Below are positions 1-11,800 of a DNA stretch of 64,000 bases, one piece after another. The stretch covers positions 1-64,000 of the forward strand of contig ML977027.1 in the NCBI GenBank assembly GCA_010015675.1, given 5' to 3'. Both the position numbers and the translations under genes were made by a program. Within the stretch, counting starts at the first letter, position 1. Every line of letters begins with the position of its first letter. The notes below the pieces were generated by a model. The model was not told the origin of the DNA. It was given only the letters and a program-made list of their open reading frames with translations, and made no database searches. The DNA comes from Byssothecium circinans (lineage: Eukaryota; Ascomycota; Dothideomycetes; Pleosporales; Massarinaceae).

Positions 1-525
1 AACAGTTCCGCACTGTTCACCAGCCTCATCCGGCCTAGCCTCGGTCCTTTCCGATATAGTCCTGTCTCCTGAGCATCTTCGCTCGACACACAATTCATCC
101 TTTTCTCTCTATGCTCTCAGTGCTCTGCTGTCCAACACCTTTCATAACACACATTAACATAATTTGCAGAATAATTAGCTTTAGTTATACAGGTACGATA
201 CTTAACATTGCATGCTAGATCTATCACAATTGTTTTCAATCTTGCTTGCGGCATGCACAAAGAACTGGGGAGGTTATTGGCAGGCGTTCACGCTAATGCG
301 AATTGACGCCTGCAGACGCGGCGCGAAATCATCTTCCGCAACATTGAACAACGTCAATATCACGCGGCAGCTCATCCATTCGATCCTTTGATTTCTTGAG
401 TCGATGGTATTTCATCGTGACACCACCTGTAGCGCTCCCGATCCTCCGAGGATGCTACTCACGTCACTACGTTTCCGGAGTGAGTCCATCTTGTCTCGTG
501 CAGCATGACACATGCTTAATCAGAC
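1..525. other. Intergenic or window-edge sequence, no gene seen
   Basis: I see no supportable reading frame or RNA gene here. The stretch precedes the BTB relic and may hold the decayed 5' end of that gene, but no motif can be recognised. Confidence 0.5.
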
Positions 526-1412
526 AGTTTCTCGGGGACTACGATCGAAATTGCCATCGACGGCGAGAGCTTTCACGTTTACAAAAATGTCTTGCGGCAG
601 AGCTCCGGATGCTTTCGCAACCTCGACAAAGGCGCCACTCATCGCTCACAATGGATGACGAAGCCCCGTATCAAAAGTCCCAGCGCATGTTTCCTACCTA
701 TAAAATTGAGGATGAGCTGCCTGAGTACGTTCATTCCCTTAAAGGTTTTAGTCGGGACGGACAAAAACCTCACCAGTTCTGGCCCATATATGCCTAGCAT
801 TCCATTATGACTGATGCTGACGAGTAATAGCATTACTGGCAGCGTGCTAGAGGTTATTGTCGGTGATGGAAAGACCTAGAAAACCTTCACGACAATGTGC
901 TTGAAAAAAAGTTCTTCAGAATTCTTCCAGCGGCCTCTGAAACCTGAATAGAGAGCCGATCGCGAACTGTCTGCGGTCACGTTGCCAGACCATCTCCCGG
1001 AAATATTCGAGGCGTACGCGAAATATTTGTATAGTGGCCGGCTTGATTCAAGCTTCTACCAGAGGTATACAACACGCTCTCTAGCGCGAGCCTACCTCCT
1101 TGGTCAAGAAGTGCGTTCTTTACCTTCCACAGCTGCGATGATAGTTTAGAAACTGATACTACGCGCAACTCATGGATTCGAGTTTCCAAGACGCGGTGAT
1201 GTCGACTTTGATTCAATTTCGCACGAGTTCCCGCACGTATCCGGCGCACTGCGTACTACACACTACCTGAATCTCCTCTCCGCAAACTCTTCATCGATAT
1301 CTGGAAGTCTGATGGGGCCGAGAATGGAGGGGATGGTGGAACAAATTCGGGAACTGCTTAAGGAGTTCATGCAAGACTTGCTGATTGCGTTACTGGATGG
1401 TCCGAGCACGCC
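526..1412 (+). pseudogene. Decayed BTB/POZ-domain gene
   Basis: Pieces of a BTB/POZ protein appear in order but in different plus-strand frames, with stops between them. Near 530-640 one frame reads TIEIAIDGESFHVYKNVLR, the start of a BTB fold. Near 980-1045 another reads VTLPDHLPEIFEAY followed by KYLYSGRL, the central BTB signature. Near 1170-1210 a piece reads DSSFQDAVMSTLI, and near 1359-1395 KEFMQDLLIALLD, both typical of the C-terminal part of fungal stand-alone BTB proteins. No single frame spans them, and 650-930 does not fit the family, so it may be an insertion or decayed intron. Live members of such families are thought to be adaptor-type proteins of unknown target. I am confident of the family, less so of the exact ends. 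Confidence 0.65.
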
Positions 1413-1757
1413 TCGTGGTGCACGTCCACGGGTGGAGGATCCCCGATATTTACCTATCCCGGGACCCAGGAAAGGGAGTCACAAAGGGATGTGGACACAG
1501 AAAAGATGATTGAGTTCTGAGTTATAATGTGAATACCGGAAGTGACGGCAAGGCGGGACCACAAATGAAGCAGAGGCGCAAAAGCGAGAAGATGCTTGCT
1601 GTGGGAATTACGGGTGAAAATGTGCCAGGCCCATTGCTGCAAGACACAGTCATCATATTTATTGGACAAGGCTTTGTCATATAGGCATATGACGAGCGTC
1701 AACTTCCCCGAAATAATTAATATATTATATTTGTCCTAACCTAAGCAGCAAGAAAGT

Positions 1758-3789
1758 TTATACCCGACACAGCCTTCCATTCTGTGTCTGCACACCCTGC
1801 TCGCCATCCTGAACCTTCCACCTCTCGCTACCGACGGCGGTAACAGCATAGAAGACGTCATTAGGATCCCACTTGCGCTTGATCTGGCTGAGCTTGGGAT
1901 AATATCCGCCATAGAAACTTTCCTTCCAGTCAGCCTCCTCAACACTCGCCTCGTTCAGGTACGCGCCACCACCCTCGGAGACTGGAGTAAGGTCCTTCCA
2001 AGGTTTCAGGATCTGTTCCTGAAGGTACTTGTTTTGGGAAGCCAACGCAGCGGGGGTGGAATGGTCAGCCGTGCGGTTCGAGGAGGTGACGAGGAAGAAG
2101 ACCATTTCACGGAAAGCCGGGTTGACGGCATTGTTCTGGTTGGCGATGCTCGGGGCTGCGTTGCTGGGAGCGTTGTGGTAGCCTAAGAAGTGCTTCCCGG
2201 AGCTAACGTGCGACTTGATCAGAGCGTACGTCTCCTCGTACTTCTCCACGAAGTTGCGGCGAGGTACCAACCGGTTTGCGGGAAGGGATGCAGTAGAGCC
2301 CACAGGAAAGTTATTCGCGCCCCACGTTGCCTGGTAAGCCGGATAGAAAGATGAGTGCTGCGTAGCTTGGTGTTGTACCGAAAGTGAAATATTGTTCGCC
2401 TTGAGGTAGTCGAAGAACGGCTGCACGACCTTGTTGTAAGACTCTAAGGTGTGGTTGGGGGCGAACATGTAGCTCATGCTGAGCTGGGGCGTGGGCCACA
2501 TGATGTAGAAAGAGTACAGGCCAGCATCGGTCCAGTTGAGGAACTCGTCGTAGAACTTCCTCACACCCTTCCAGAACTGTTCGTTGTTGTTGGTGGTGGT
2601 GTCGAGGGTCCACTTGGCTGTAACTACATTCATCTTGGGGTGTGCTCGGATGATGACGGACGTAATCACACCAAAGGTACCGCCGCCTCCGCCACGGAGA
2701 GCCCAGAAGAGGTCGGGGTTCTCGACCTCGGAGACGGTTCGCAGACGTCCATCGGCAGTTACGATCTGGAAGGAGACGACGTGATCGGCAGCCATTCCGT
2801 AGATACCAGCGAGGGGGTTCTGGCCTCCACCAGTTATCATACCACCGGCATATCCTACACTCTGTCACATTATTAGCGAGGGATCTCGGTGGCATTAAAT
2901 GAGGGAGAAAACTTACCCAGGACACGGCACCGAGAACAGTTACACCATGCTTCTCAGCAGCCTCGTACACTTCCCTCACACTCACACCTGCCGCCAATTT
3001 CAAGGCCGGACCAGAGTATCCAGGTCCCCTGTAGTTAGGCAAGAAGTCAATGTCCTTCAACTTGTGCATCCACAGACTCAACGCGCCGGCACCCAGCGAC
3101 TTTCCGAGATAGCAGTGGCCAGTGTTTTTGATAACCAAGCGCAAGTTGGAGGCCCTCGCAAAGTTGATGGCAAGCTGGATCTGCGCAACATTGGTGACCT
3201 TGATCGCATACTCTGGGTATCCGCCGATGGAGCATTGGGAGCCGGATGTATTGTTGCGAGCCTCACAGGTGCGGCCCTGGAAGATGGGCCAGTAGTTGGC
3301 CGTAGGGTCATCGCTGAGGAAGTTGGCGTTGGTCGAGTTCTTGACAATGTCGGTACACTTGGCTGTGTCTTTCTTCCCCCACTTGGAGTCGTAGCAAGGA
3401 GCACCCACAGGCTTAGTGGGGATCAGAGCCTTTCCTAGCAGATGGTCGAAGATATCCCAGACGATGTTGATGGGCCAATTCCAGTCGCCAGGGAAGGTTT
3501 TGCAAGATTGAGCTGTGCGACGGGTGGTCGCATTGGAGACGGGACTGTCTTCAAAGGCGAAGTAAGAAGCGTACTCAGCTGTAGCCTCGTCACTCACGAT
3601 GCGGTCGACCACATCATCAGTCAGCTGCTTGACCTCGGCCTCTTGGAGTGGTGCGCCTGCTGCCTGCGTCTCCGCAACAGCTGTAGCAGCAGGTTGGATA
3701 TCTGCAACAGCGGCAGACGACGACTGAGCGTGAATGGCAGGCACAGCCAGAAGCAGGCACACAGCCGCCCGTGAGAAAGAGACTGGCAT
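1758..3789 (-). CDS. Secreted FAD-linked oxidase (VAO/BBE family)
   Basis: Two exons, 3789-2917 and 2861-1758 (intron 2862-2916, GTAAGT to CAG), give 658 aa. Residues 1-21 form a signal peptide (hydrophobic run ending AIHAQ). A PCMH-type FAD-binding domain follows; NTGHCYLGKS near residue 222 holds the histidine (about H225) expected to bind FAD covalently. After the splice the chain reads GAVSWSVGYAGG and later RGGGGGTFGV, both usual in this family. The C-terminus is a berberine-bridge-enzyme domain ending KRKWDPNDVFY. The cysteine that bicovalent relatives carry before SVG is absent, so attachment is probably single. Such enzymes oxidise alcohols, sugars or alkaloid-like substrates with O2; the substrate cannot be read from sequence. 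No biosynthetic cluster surrounds it. Confidence 0.9.
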
Positions 3790-4976
3790 TGTCGTATGAT
3801 GTCAGATGGCTGTAACAATTTACCAAAGCCAGGGATACGACGCAACTTGAACTCAGGTCGTAACGAAAGACGCAGGCGCGCTCCTACAGACGCACACATG
3901 CAAAGGTTAAAAACAAAAAAGCGCCGACAAAGGGGTCCCTGCGATTTTGCCGCCCCGTTCTAGATGCCGGTGATGATGCGCCAAGGTGACCCAAGGATCA
4001 ACAATACACGGCTCAGGTAGATGAACTATGCTAGAGTCGGTATAAGGGGCGTGCCCCCCTGGGGTGCAGGATCGCAACCGAAGTTGCGGGAACATGCCAT
4101 TCATAAGACTTTCCCCTCCGGAGAACCACGCTTTAAGAGACCTGCCAACACGAGGTTATAACGACAGGAACTGTACTGACTCGAGATACAGAGCTGGAAA
4201 ATGCAACGCAAAGCAAGCGAGCAATTAGTGGGAGGATTACCTGTATAGTGGCGGACGGATACGCGGGATACGCGGGTGTCGCCTCATTCAATTGATGGGA
4301 CGGCTGGTAGCGAGATACTCCGAGGCCAGTCGTACGAGAATTTGGACGACGACAGTAATGGTTCATTTTTCTCATTGTTACGGAGTACATAACGTGACCT
4401 GCAATCCTAGGATGGTCGATTGTGAGTCCAGGGCAGATAAGTATACATCATCTTCCTCTCTCCAAATTTCGCTTTGGAATTCAACAGTTGAACAGCCCAG
4501 AAAGTAATCCTACATTGCCAAGCCCGTTCTCGCATGGCTGCTCACCCAACTCCAATCTCGCGTACACAAACCCTGTCCAACGGATTCGGGCCGTCGCTAT
4601 ATATTTCCTAGTCTGACAGATGATAGGTCAAGAGGAATACCACGAAGGAAGCGGATAATTCGGAAGATACAAAGGCCTCCTCCTCCAATGACCGTTGAGC
4701 GGAGCGGTTCAGATGCGAAACACGTGACCTAGGAAGCTCCGAGCAACACAGCATTAGGAAGGATGATACAAGGAGTTTGTCGTAGGGGGGGCGGGGGGCC
4801 GAAGTTCCTGGTCTCACCACTGCTCGTGCGGAAGGGGAAGCTGGTTCAGTGCTTGTTTTGGGCCTTTTTTTGAGTTCTGGGGACTGGCTTGTTAAAAGGC
4901 CCACCGCTGCTCTTCTCCTTATGCAGTTGCAGCTATTGCTCCATCGTCTAGGGTCAAAGTCTATGATCGATGAACC
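3790..4976. other. Intergenic region between two divergent genes
   Basis: About 1.2 kb separates the oxidase (minus) from the rhodopsin-type gene (plus), so it should contain both promoters. Only short chance reading frames are present. No TATA box or RNA gene stands out. Confidence 0.5.
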
Positions 4977-6196
4977 ATGGCAGGCACTGGCCTTCAACCC
5001 TTAAACATCTTCCTAATTGTGTTTCCTTTTGTGCTTTCCCTTATTGTTGTGTCAGTTAGAGTATGGAGGAGGGTTCTGTCGCGTCAATTCGCAATTGGTA
5101 TGTTGTTTCGCAATGGAAAGCGTTGATTGGAGCTAACTGGTGGCTAGAGGACTGGCTCATTGTAATAGCGGAAGCACTAGTTGCAGCGCTCACGGGATGC
5201 GTCTGGAAGAGTGAGTTATGCTTACGATGATATTCTGTGCATACACTGACTCGCTCCATAGTTGTTCTCGTCTCCTACTCAGGATACCATGCAAAAGATA
5301 TCCCCAAGGGCGCGATTAACGTTCCTGAGATGCTCAAATGGCGCTTCATCAACAACGTTATGTACAACCCCATCCTCGGGCTCGCCAAGATATCCTTCTG
5401 CATCACCCTGCTCAAACTGCAGTCCCCAAAGCTCTGGGCCCGTATAGCGCTCTGGTTCCTGATCGGCGTGAATACTGCTTTCATCATCGCCGCTACACTT
5501 GCCCACATCTTCTCCTGCAACCCCATCGACAAGGCATGGCTCAAATCGAAACCTGGGAAATGTGTACCTGACAGGAGGCCTTACATCTATGGCGTCATTG
5601 GAACGACAATCATCACCGATGTGCTCGTCACTTTGATCCCCGTAGCGATCTTGCATGACTTGCACATGTCGCGCCGAAGCAAGATCAGCATCATTGCGTT
5701 CCTGTCGCTACCCATCGCAGTGACCGCCATCGGCATCTACCGGCTGCAGAACTTCGTCGTCGTGCTGAACCTCCCGTCAAACGTCATCGAAAACCCTTAC
5801 AACGTCCGCAACTCTCTCTCCAACATCGAGTCGAATCTCGGCATCATTGCCGCCTGCGGCCCGACCATAAAGTGGATCCTCAGTTGCCTTTTCCCGTACT
5901 TTGCGGGCGACACGACGCGTCCTACGGACCCTTCAAGCCCCTATACACCGAGCAAGCCAAGTCGAAACTATCCTTCGAGTCGCGGGTACCAGAAGAGTCA
6001 AGATATCGAAATGACGGTGACGGATCATGAGGAGTTCGACCGCGATTCTACTTCGAGGATCAGGAAGGACGATGCGAGCGATGAAAGATGCATAACAGAT
6101 GGTATTACCAAGACTGTTGTAGTCGATTGGCATGAGTCTGCGGGGACTGCGACACCTACCTCAAAGACCGCAGAGCGTCCTCGGGATATGCTGTGA
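4977..6196 (+). CDS. Fungal rhodopsin-domain seven-helix membrane protein
   Basis: Three exons (4977-5097, 5148-5210, 5262-6196) give 372 aa. The introns are 50 and 51 nt; the first has a clear GCTAAC branch point. The ATG at 4977 sits in ACCATGG. About seven hydrophobic helices fill residues 1-270, with the family's marks: an EDWL motif at the start of exon 2, GLAKISFC, a Cys in the loop before a CNPIDKAW segment, ENPYNVRNSLSNIESNLGI and AACGPTIK. The last 100 residues are hydrophilic and Ser/Thr-rich, as a cytoplasmic tail would be. The family (fungal 'rhodopsin' domain, related to PTH11-like receptors) has no proven retinal binding or agreed ligand. I infer a plasma-membrane receptor-like protein of unknown signal. 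Confidence 0.88.
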
Positions 6197-7115
6197 AATA
6201 CCGGTGTTTGTAACGTGGAACGGCTGTCTGCGTTAAATTATTTATGAGCGGGGCGTTAGTTTTGTGGTATGACTTGTTGAAGTCAAGGCGCTGTATTGAT
6301 ATGGACATAAAAAGTTGAGAGTGTAGTCCCCCGCAGAGTAGAGTGAGCGGGAATAAACCTTTCGTCATCACTGCTGTAGTGATAATATACTCAGTGTTCA
6401 TGATACGGTGTTTGCCCCCCCCGAAAATATATGTCACAAGAAAGGTTGTCCATGCCATAGTAAAAGAGTACATTTAGTTTCCAACGCTTTGGAGTGTTGC
6501 GTGGATTCTAGAACACATGGAATTCCTCAGTGGATGCCCAATTGTTTGCCGCGTGACGTACCATCCGTGTTCCCAGCAAATAGCATGCACTTAGGTGTTC
6601 TTTCTCCACGAAGAGATTACTGCAGTTTTTGAACATGAATTATTATACAACAGCGAAAGGCACTCCTAAGAATACAAGAGCCCTTATATCGATAGGCATT
6701 TGAAGGTATCTGTAAGAATTTCTTGCTTCCATAAAAGTGTTGCTGGAAAGAGGGCAGTACATGAGAGGTTCTTCTGGCCTTATATCTTCAAGTTGTGCTG
6801 TGTTAATGGTGCGTGTGCGGGTATGCATACAAAAATTGTCTCCGACTAAGAGGATATGCTGCATAAAATCCCTTTAGAATGAGAAATGGATCTGTAGATA
6901 TTTAAAGAAATGTTGATTTGTGCAAAAGTGCGTTGGAGATACTGGACTTTTCTAGATAGGTTTCTGTTAATGACCAAACTGGTATATACTATCGGTCCCT
7001 AGTTATCTCAATCTACACACTTCTGCTCTCATCTTACGTACTCTCGGTCGACACATACTTCCACAGTATACCTTTTTCTTGCTGATTTACGCTTTCCCCC
7101 ATCCATCATACGCCT
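6197..7115. other. Intergenic, no gene seen
   Basis: This AT-leaning stretch holds the 3' ends of two convergent genes. Only short unrelated reading frames occur. I see no RNA gene. Confidence 0.5.
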
Positions 7116-7716
7116 TTAAGCTTTCTCAATACCCCCTATCACCCCCCTTCTCCTCCCATTAATCTCAGTATTACTAACCCTAGGCCACCAACCCTTACCA
7201 TAAAACTCCTTCGCCTCTTCTTCCGTCCGGCACATATATTCCCAATTGGCGCACATCTCCCCGTCTCCACTAATCCGGACAAAGTTCCTCCACCCCATCG
7301 CCGCCCCCTTACCCCAAAACCCCCCCAAGCGCCCCCAAAAAATTCACAACAACACGCCTCAGAACATCCCATCCACTAACCCCCGTCATAAACTCATCCC
7401 TCATCCTCGTCGTCGTCGCCCTCCCCCCCGTGCTCACCTCTTCCACATTAACCCCCAAAGCCTCCAACTCCCGTCTCCAAGTCTCATCAGCGTATTCAAA
7501 CTGCGCCATACACACCGTGGTCCTCTTCGGGTCGAAACCGTCCAAAGAAAGCAGATACTCTCGTGCCATGGTGTCCTGGACGGGGCCCATGACGAAGGAA
7601 GCGCCGTTTTGAACGGCGCTATTGAGGCGTAGGATGTAGTGGGTTGCGAAGTAGGACGGGGTGGTGTCGATGGGGCCGGATATGAATGCTATATTGATTT
7701 TAGCGGGGAAAGACAT
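7116..7716 (-). CDS. Small conserved fungal protein, frame break near middle
   Basis: The first frame starts at 7716 with FPAKINIAFISGPID and runs through LGVNVEEVSTGG and MRDEFMTGVSGWDVLRR, then stops at 7309. A second frame continues with CRTEEEAKEFYGKGWWPRV and SNTEINGRRR to a stop at 7116. Start and end resemble a family of small fungal proteins with an FISGPID-type start; I do not know their function. Two readings join the halves. A 43-nt intron (7270-7312, GTAAGG to TTAG) gives 185 aa exactly in frame, but it lacks a clear branch point and is very short. Otherwise the run of seven C (plus strand, 7320-7326) has one base too many, through mutation or sequencing error. Nearby genes of the window also have frame breaks. 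Confidence 0.5.
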
Positions 7717-8000
7717 TAGGGCTAAGGGGTATTTTTCAGGGGGAGTTGGGTGGGATGAGATGGGATGGGTGAAAAGGTAGAGAGATGGTGTTGGGCATTG
7801 GGATGATATGTTTCAATTTCAATGGTATGTAGCTGCCTGGTGGAGACTTGCACTTATATAAGCTTCGAGTAGGGTGTTTAGCCAGTAAGGCGTCCAAGTC
7901 GATCTTTAAAGTACCTAGGTACAGTATAAAGCTTCAATCATGAACCCGATAACAAGACATTGACAATATCCACCTTCATCTACCTAACACACCTTTCCCA

Positions 8001-8493
8001 CTACCTCCCCCGCTCCACCTTCCAAAAAAGCCCTCGCTCTAATTCCCTAAACGCCATCTTCCCAACCACACCAGCACTCCTCTCATTCCCTCTCTTCGTG
8101 CCCACAGCATGACCGGCCTCGCGGCTTCCGCCTCATACCCTTTCTCCCAGAATGCGAGCGCGACGCCGTACCGTAATTCGATGCGCTCCAGGAAGGGCGA
8201 CAGGGGAGGATCGATGGGAGAGCGTAAGGGGGTCGAGTAAGTGCAGGCGGGGAAGCCGGCGTACCCGATCCATTGGGTGCTAGAGGAGGCCAACTCTCCC
8301 CAACATCAAACCCCTGAATCTTCTCCCTCGTTTGCTTCTCCGTCCATTGCACAGCCGGGAACCCGTCGCCGAAGCCCATTTCGCAAAACTCGTTGGCGTG
8401 GAGGCCCTGGTAGAGCGAGATGTAGGCTCTGGAGTCGATGGCGAGGGGTGTAGGGACGAGTATGAGGCGTGGTGTTAGGAAGATGGAGGGCAT
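8001..8493 (-). pseudogene. Broken GNAT-type N-acetyltransferase gene
   Basis: Three consecutive minus-strand frames carry parts of one GNAT acetyltransferase. Frame one begins at 8493 with FLTPRLILVPTPLAIDS and runs to KQTREKIQGFDVGE. Frame two picks up near 8293 with STQWIGYAGFPA and continues with IELRYGVALAFWEKGYEAEA and RPVMLWA, the core acetyl-CoA-binding region. Frame three, near 8080-8001, reads NERSAGVVGKMAFREL and FWKVERGR, the usual GNAT ending. At least two frame shifts are needed, and the loop normally present between the core and the NERSAG segment is missing. No intron with proper ends repairs either break. I call it a pseudogene; sequencing error could explain one break but not easily the missing loop. 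Confidence 0.6.
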
Positions 8494-8866
8494 GGAGGGA
8501 GGGGGGAGTTTTGATCTTGAGTTAGTGTGCCGGAGATGGGACGGGTGGTTTGAAAAAAAGACTGGTCAAGATATGTGTAAGCCACAGCATAGGTAAAGAG
8601 CGGTCCCCGACTTACACAGATACACTGTGGCGGTCAGTTAGTGATGCATGCCGAGCAAGCATGCCACGAGTCACCGGAACCGCGTCGTAAGATACGCATG
8701 GGAGACCGGGAACATCTTGCCTACCACATCCTCAAAGATACTTTACACATACGTATGTCTACTAACACAAAGCCAAGAGCCCACAAAACCCCCGCGCCTC
8801 TGGCTCACTTAACTCGGCTTTCCATGCCAGGATGTTGGTATCCAAAACCACTATATATACACCGAC
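8494..8866. other. Short intergenic stretch
   Basis: Contains the 5' side of the GNAT relic and the 3' end region of VPS41. Nothing else is recognisable. Confidence 0.45.
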
Positions 8867-11800
8867 TTACTCTGTCCCATCCCCAACCATCTCCTCCCGT
8901 TCCCTGCAAACCACACACCCCCTTCCAACCGCACTCTTGATAACATGCGCGTGCGCGACCTTCGCCCCTACGCTCCTGCTCCATCTTCCACCACTCTCCA
9001 CCGCATCGTTCGCAAGTCTTTGCTGCAGCGTCGCTGCTACACTCGCACTCGCGCTCGTCTTCGGTAACAGGCAGCTTAAGTGGAAAACATGTCCGCATGC
9101 GAAGCCCACAAAGGTATCACGAGATAGAGGGATGGGACCGTCAGTGATACTTTCTTCTTCGGCGGTGGGGAGCGTGAAGGCGCGATGACAACCCGTGCAG
9201 TGTCCTGGGGGTGCTTCTTCACCTTCTGGCGCGACGGGAGGTGGAGGGTTGAGGAAGGCGGCAGCGTTGGTGGAGGTGTTCGTCGTTGTTGCGGTGTCTT
9301 TTATTACTTTATTGGCGGTTGAGAGGTTGACACCTTTAGGTCTGATATCGTATTCTTTCTGTTTCGTATCATTTTTGGATCCCCCTGATATCTTCTCAGA
9401 AACGATGTCATGCTCCTTGTCGTCGTCACAGGCTATGACTTCAAACTTGACACCGCGCTTTTGACCAGTGCGTAGAGTGTCCATGCCAGTTGCGACTTCG
9501 CCGCGCAGGACTCTGGCTACGCCTTCGGAGATGGAGTGTTGAATTTCGTATTCGCGGACCATGCGGCCGATACCGTCTCGAAGGCCTTCAATCTCGAGAC
9601 CTTCGGGTATGCGACGGACAAGTTGGATGGGATCGATAGCGGTCCCGACTTCTTCTAGAAGACCGCGGATGAAGTGTGGTTTGTCCATGGAGTACTCGAG
9701 AAGGTCGTTCCAGAGGTCTGGATCATCTTGCTCCTTGGCAAAAGCGATGGCGAAGCTGACATCGGAGAGTCGCTCAATGATGAGATAAAGGGCTCGTTTC
9801 GTTTGGCCAGTCTTGGAGAGGATGTGTCTAGAGGACGTCAACCAATTTCAGAATGAGGTAAGATAAGGCATGGAAAACGTACACTAGCTCGGGAATGTAT
9901 TCCCTCTCGTCACATATCGCCGTCGCCTTGCTTAGGTCATAACTTTGCGACTCGCGCAGATATTTTAATAGAAGTTCGCGATCATACTCCGCAAACAGTT
10001 TCACCATTAGATCGGCAAACTCTTCCGCTACGTGCTTGCCATCAGCAGCAAGCCGATCAGCGTTTACACGCTCCTTGGCTGTCCTGCCTCTGCGTTCTTG
10101 ATTTTCAGGCTTCCATAGGGTCCGCAGGTAGAAGAAGAGGAATGGCTGAAATGTGTCGCCCTTCTTTTGAAGTTGGGCCACGACATCAGGCGCTGGAACG
10201 TTACCACGACATGCCTCTTCGACCAATACACCAATAGCCTCAGATGATGACTCTTCAAGCTCATCTAATGAAGCGGACTCCATCTGTTCTTTCGAAACGC
10301 GAAGTAGGACAAATCCCGGAATGTCATCTCGAATTGCTTCCACGAGATGGAAGTCTCGGATGAGGCTCATCGCAGCGTCGGCATTCTGTAGACGGATGTA
10401 GCACCGTAATGCTTCTCTTTGGTGACCATCCGCTAGATACAGCTTGGCAAGCGCATCTTGCAATATCCGCCAATCCCGACCTTGCACATTGCCCTCTATA
10501 GAGTCCTCGCTCACATCGCCCGTGGAGAGCTTGCTTTTGACCGCCTCAATCACACTGTTGATGTCGAATAGCTCAGGGTCCCAATCTTCGAGCAAGTGCT
10601 TGAATTGTATCCGGTCGTGGATGATGTAGTGGCCAAGAATTACTTCATAGACCATCGAGGGGAGTGGAGGCTGCATTTGCTTCTTCGGTATGTGTGGCGC
10701 AATCTCGTTGAAATGGTCTGACTGGGCGAACTTCCACACCCAGTGCTCCCACCGCTGCGAAGTGCCCAACACGCGCCCAGCGACTTCACCAGCCTGTTTC
10801 CAGTCGCCGGCTTTCACCAGCTGCTGCACCCAAAGATCACCAATACGTCTTTTCTCCTTTTCGATGGCCGAGTTATTGTTGGTTCGCGCAGCCGATATGG
10901 TCGCCTGCGATTCGTTTTCGTCGGCGAAGAACTCTTGAAGACTTCCTTGCTTCCTTGACGGTGTACTTGCGGGGGAGGACTCCGAAGGTAGCTGAGATGA
11001 GGACGTGATAACCTCGGGGTGATCCTCAAGAAGCTCCCAAGCGTCCTTGTAGTTTTCGTGTTCCAACTCCCAGTTGAAGTGATCCGTGAGGTCACGCTTG
11101 ATAGCCAGTACGCAGTCGTAGGGACTCTGGATGAAAACTTTGAGACCTGGTCCAGCGACATTGGGATGGATTGGAAGATTCCGTTTGCCGGGTATTGATG
11201 TAGATGAGTTCCCAGCACCTGCAGACGACCCAGACGGCGCCTTCAAGTCCCCGCTACTAGGCAAACTCACTACGCTCGCACCTGAGCTGAATATGCGTGC
11301 TGCGCTAAGGCCTGCATCCCAAATTCCACCACCAATGGCTTCCAGAGCACTCCTCTGGGCTGGAGTCATTGTTTTTGGATGCGGTACGTACAATGTGTTG
11401 AGATGATAGTCGGCTGCTGAGAGTGTCTCAAATCTGCTCACAGTCAAAGAGTCGACCTCCACTTCGTCTGAAGTAGCGGCATTGATCAATTTGAGCTCAG
11501 GCTGGAGCCCGTTTGCTCTCCGGTGCATTCCACGACGGGGCGTTGTCTCAACGTCGTGGGGTATTGGATTGTCATCGTCATCGCGAGTCCGATATGCAAG
11601 AACAAGAAGTAAGGAAGGGGTATAGAGCGAAATGCCAGAAACAATGCAATCATCGAATCGAAGGCTAGAGATTCGTAAGCATTGACATGACTTGGGAGAG
11701 GTATACATACAAATGAACAATCTCGGCGCTGCCTACCGATCTCTCACCCACGTCTTTGCCGACTCCAGCGCCACCGGGGTTGACATGGACGACCCAAGCA

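Noticed and set aside
1758..6196. Oxidase plus membrane protein as a secondary-metabolite cluster
   Set aside because: No backbone synthase, transporter or regulator lies nearby; the genes are separated and housekeeping genes follow.
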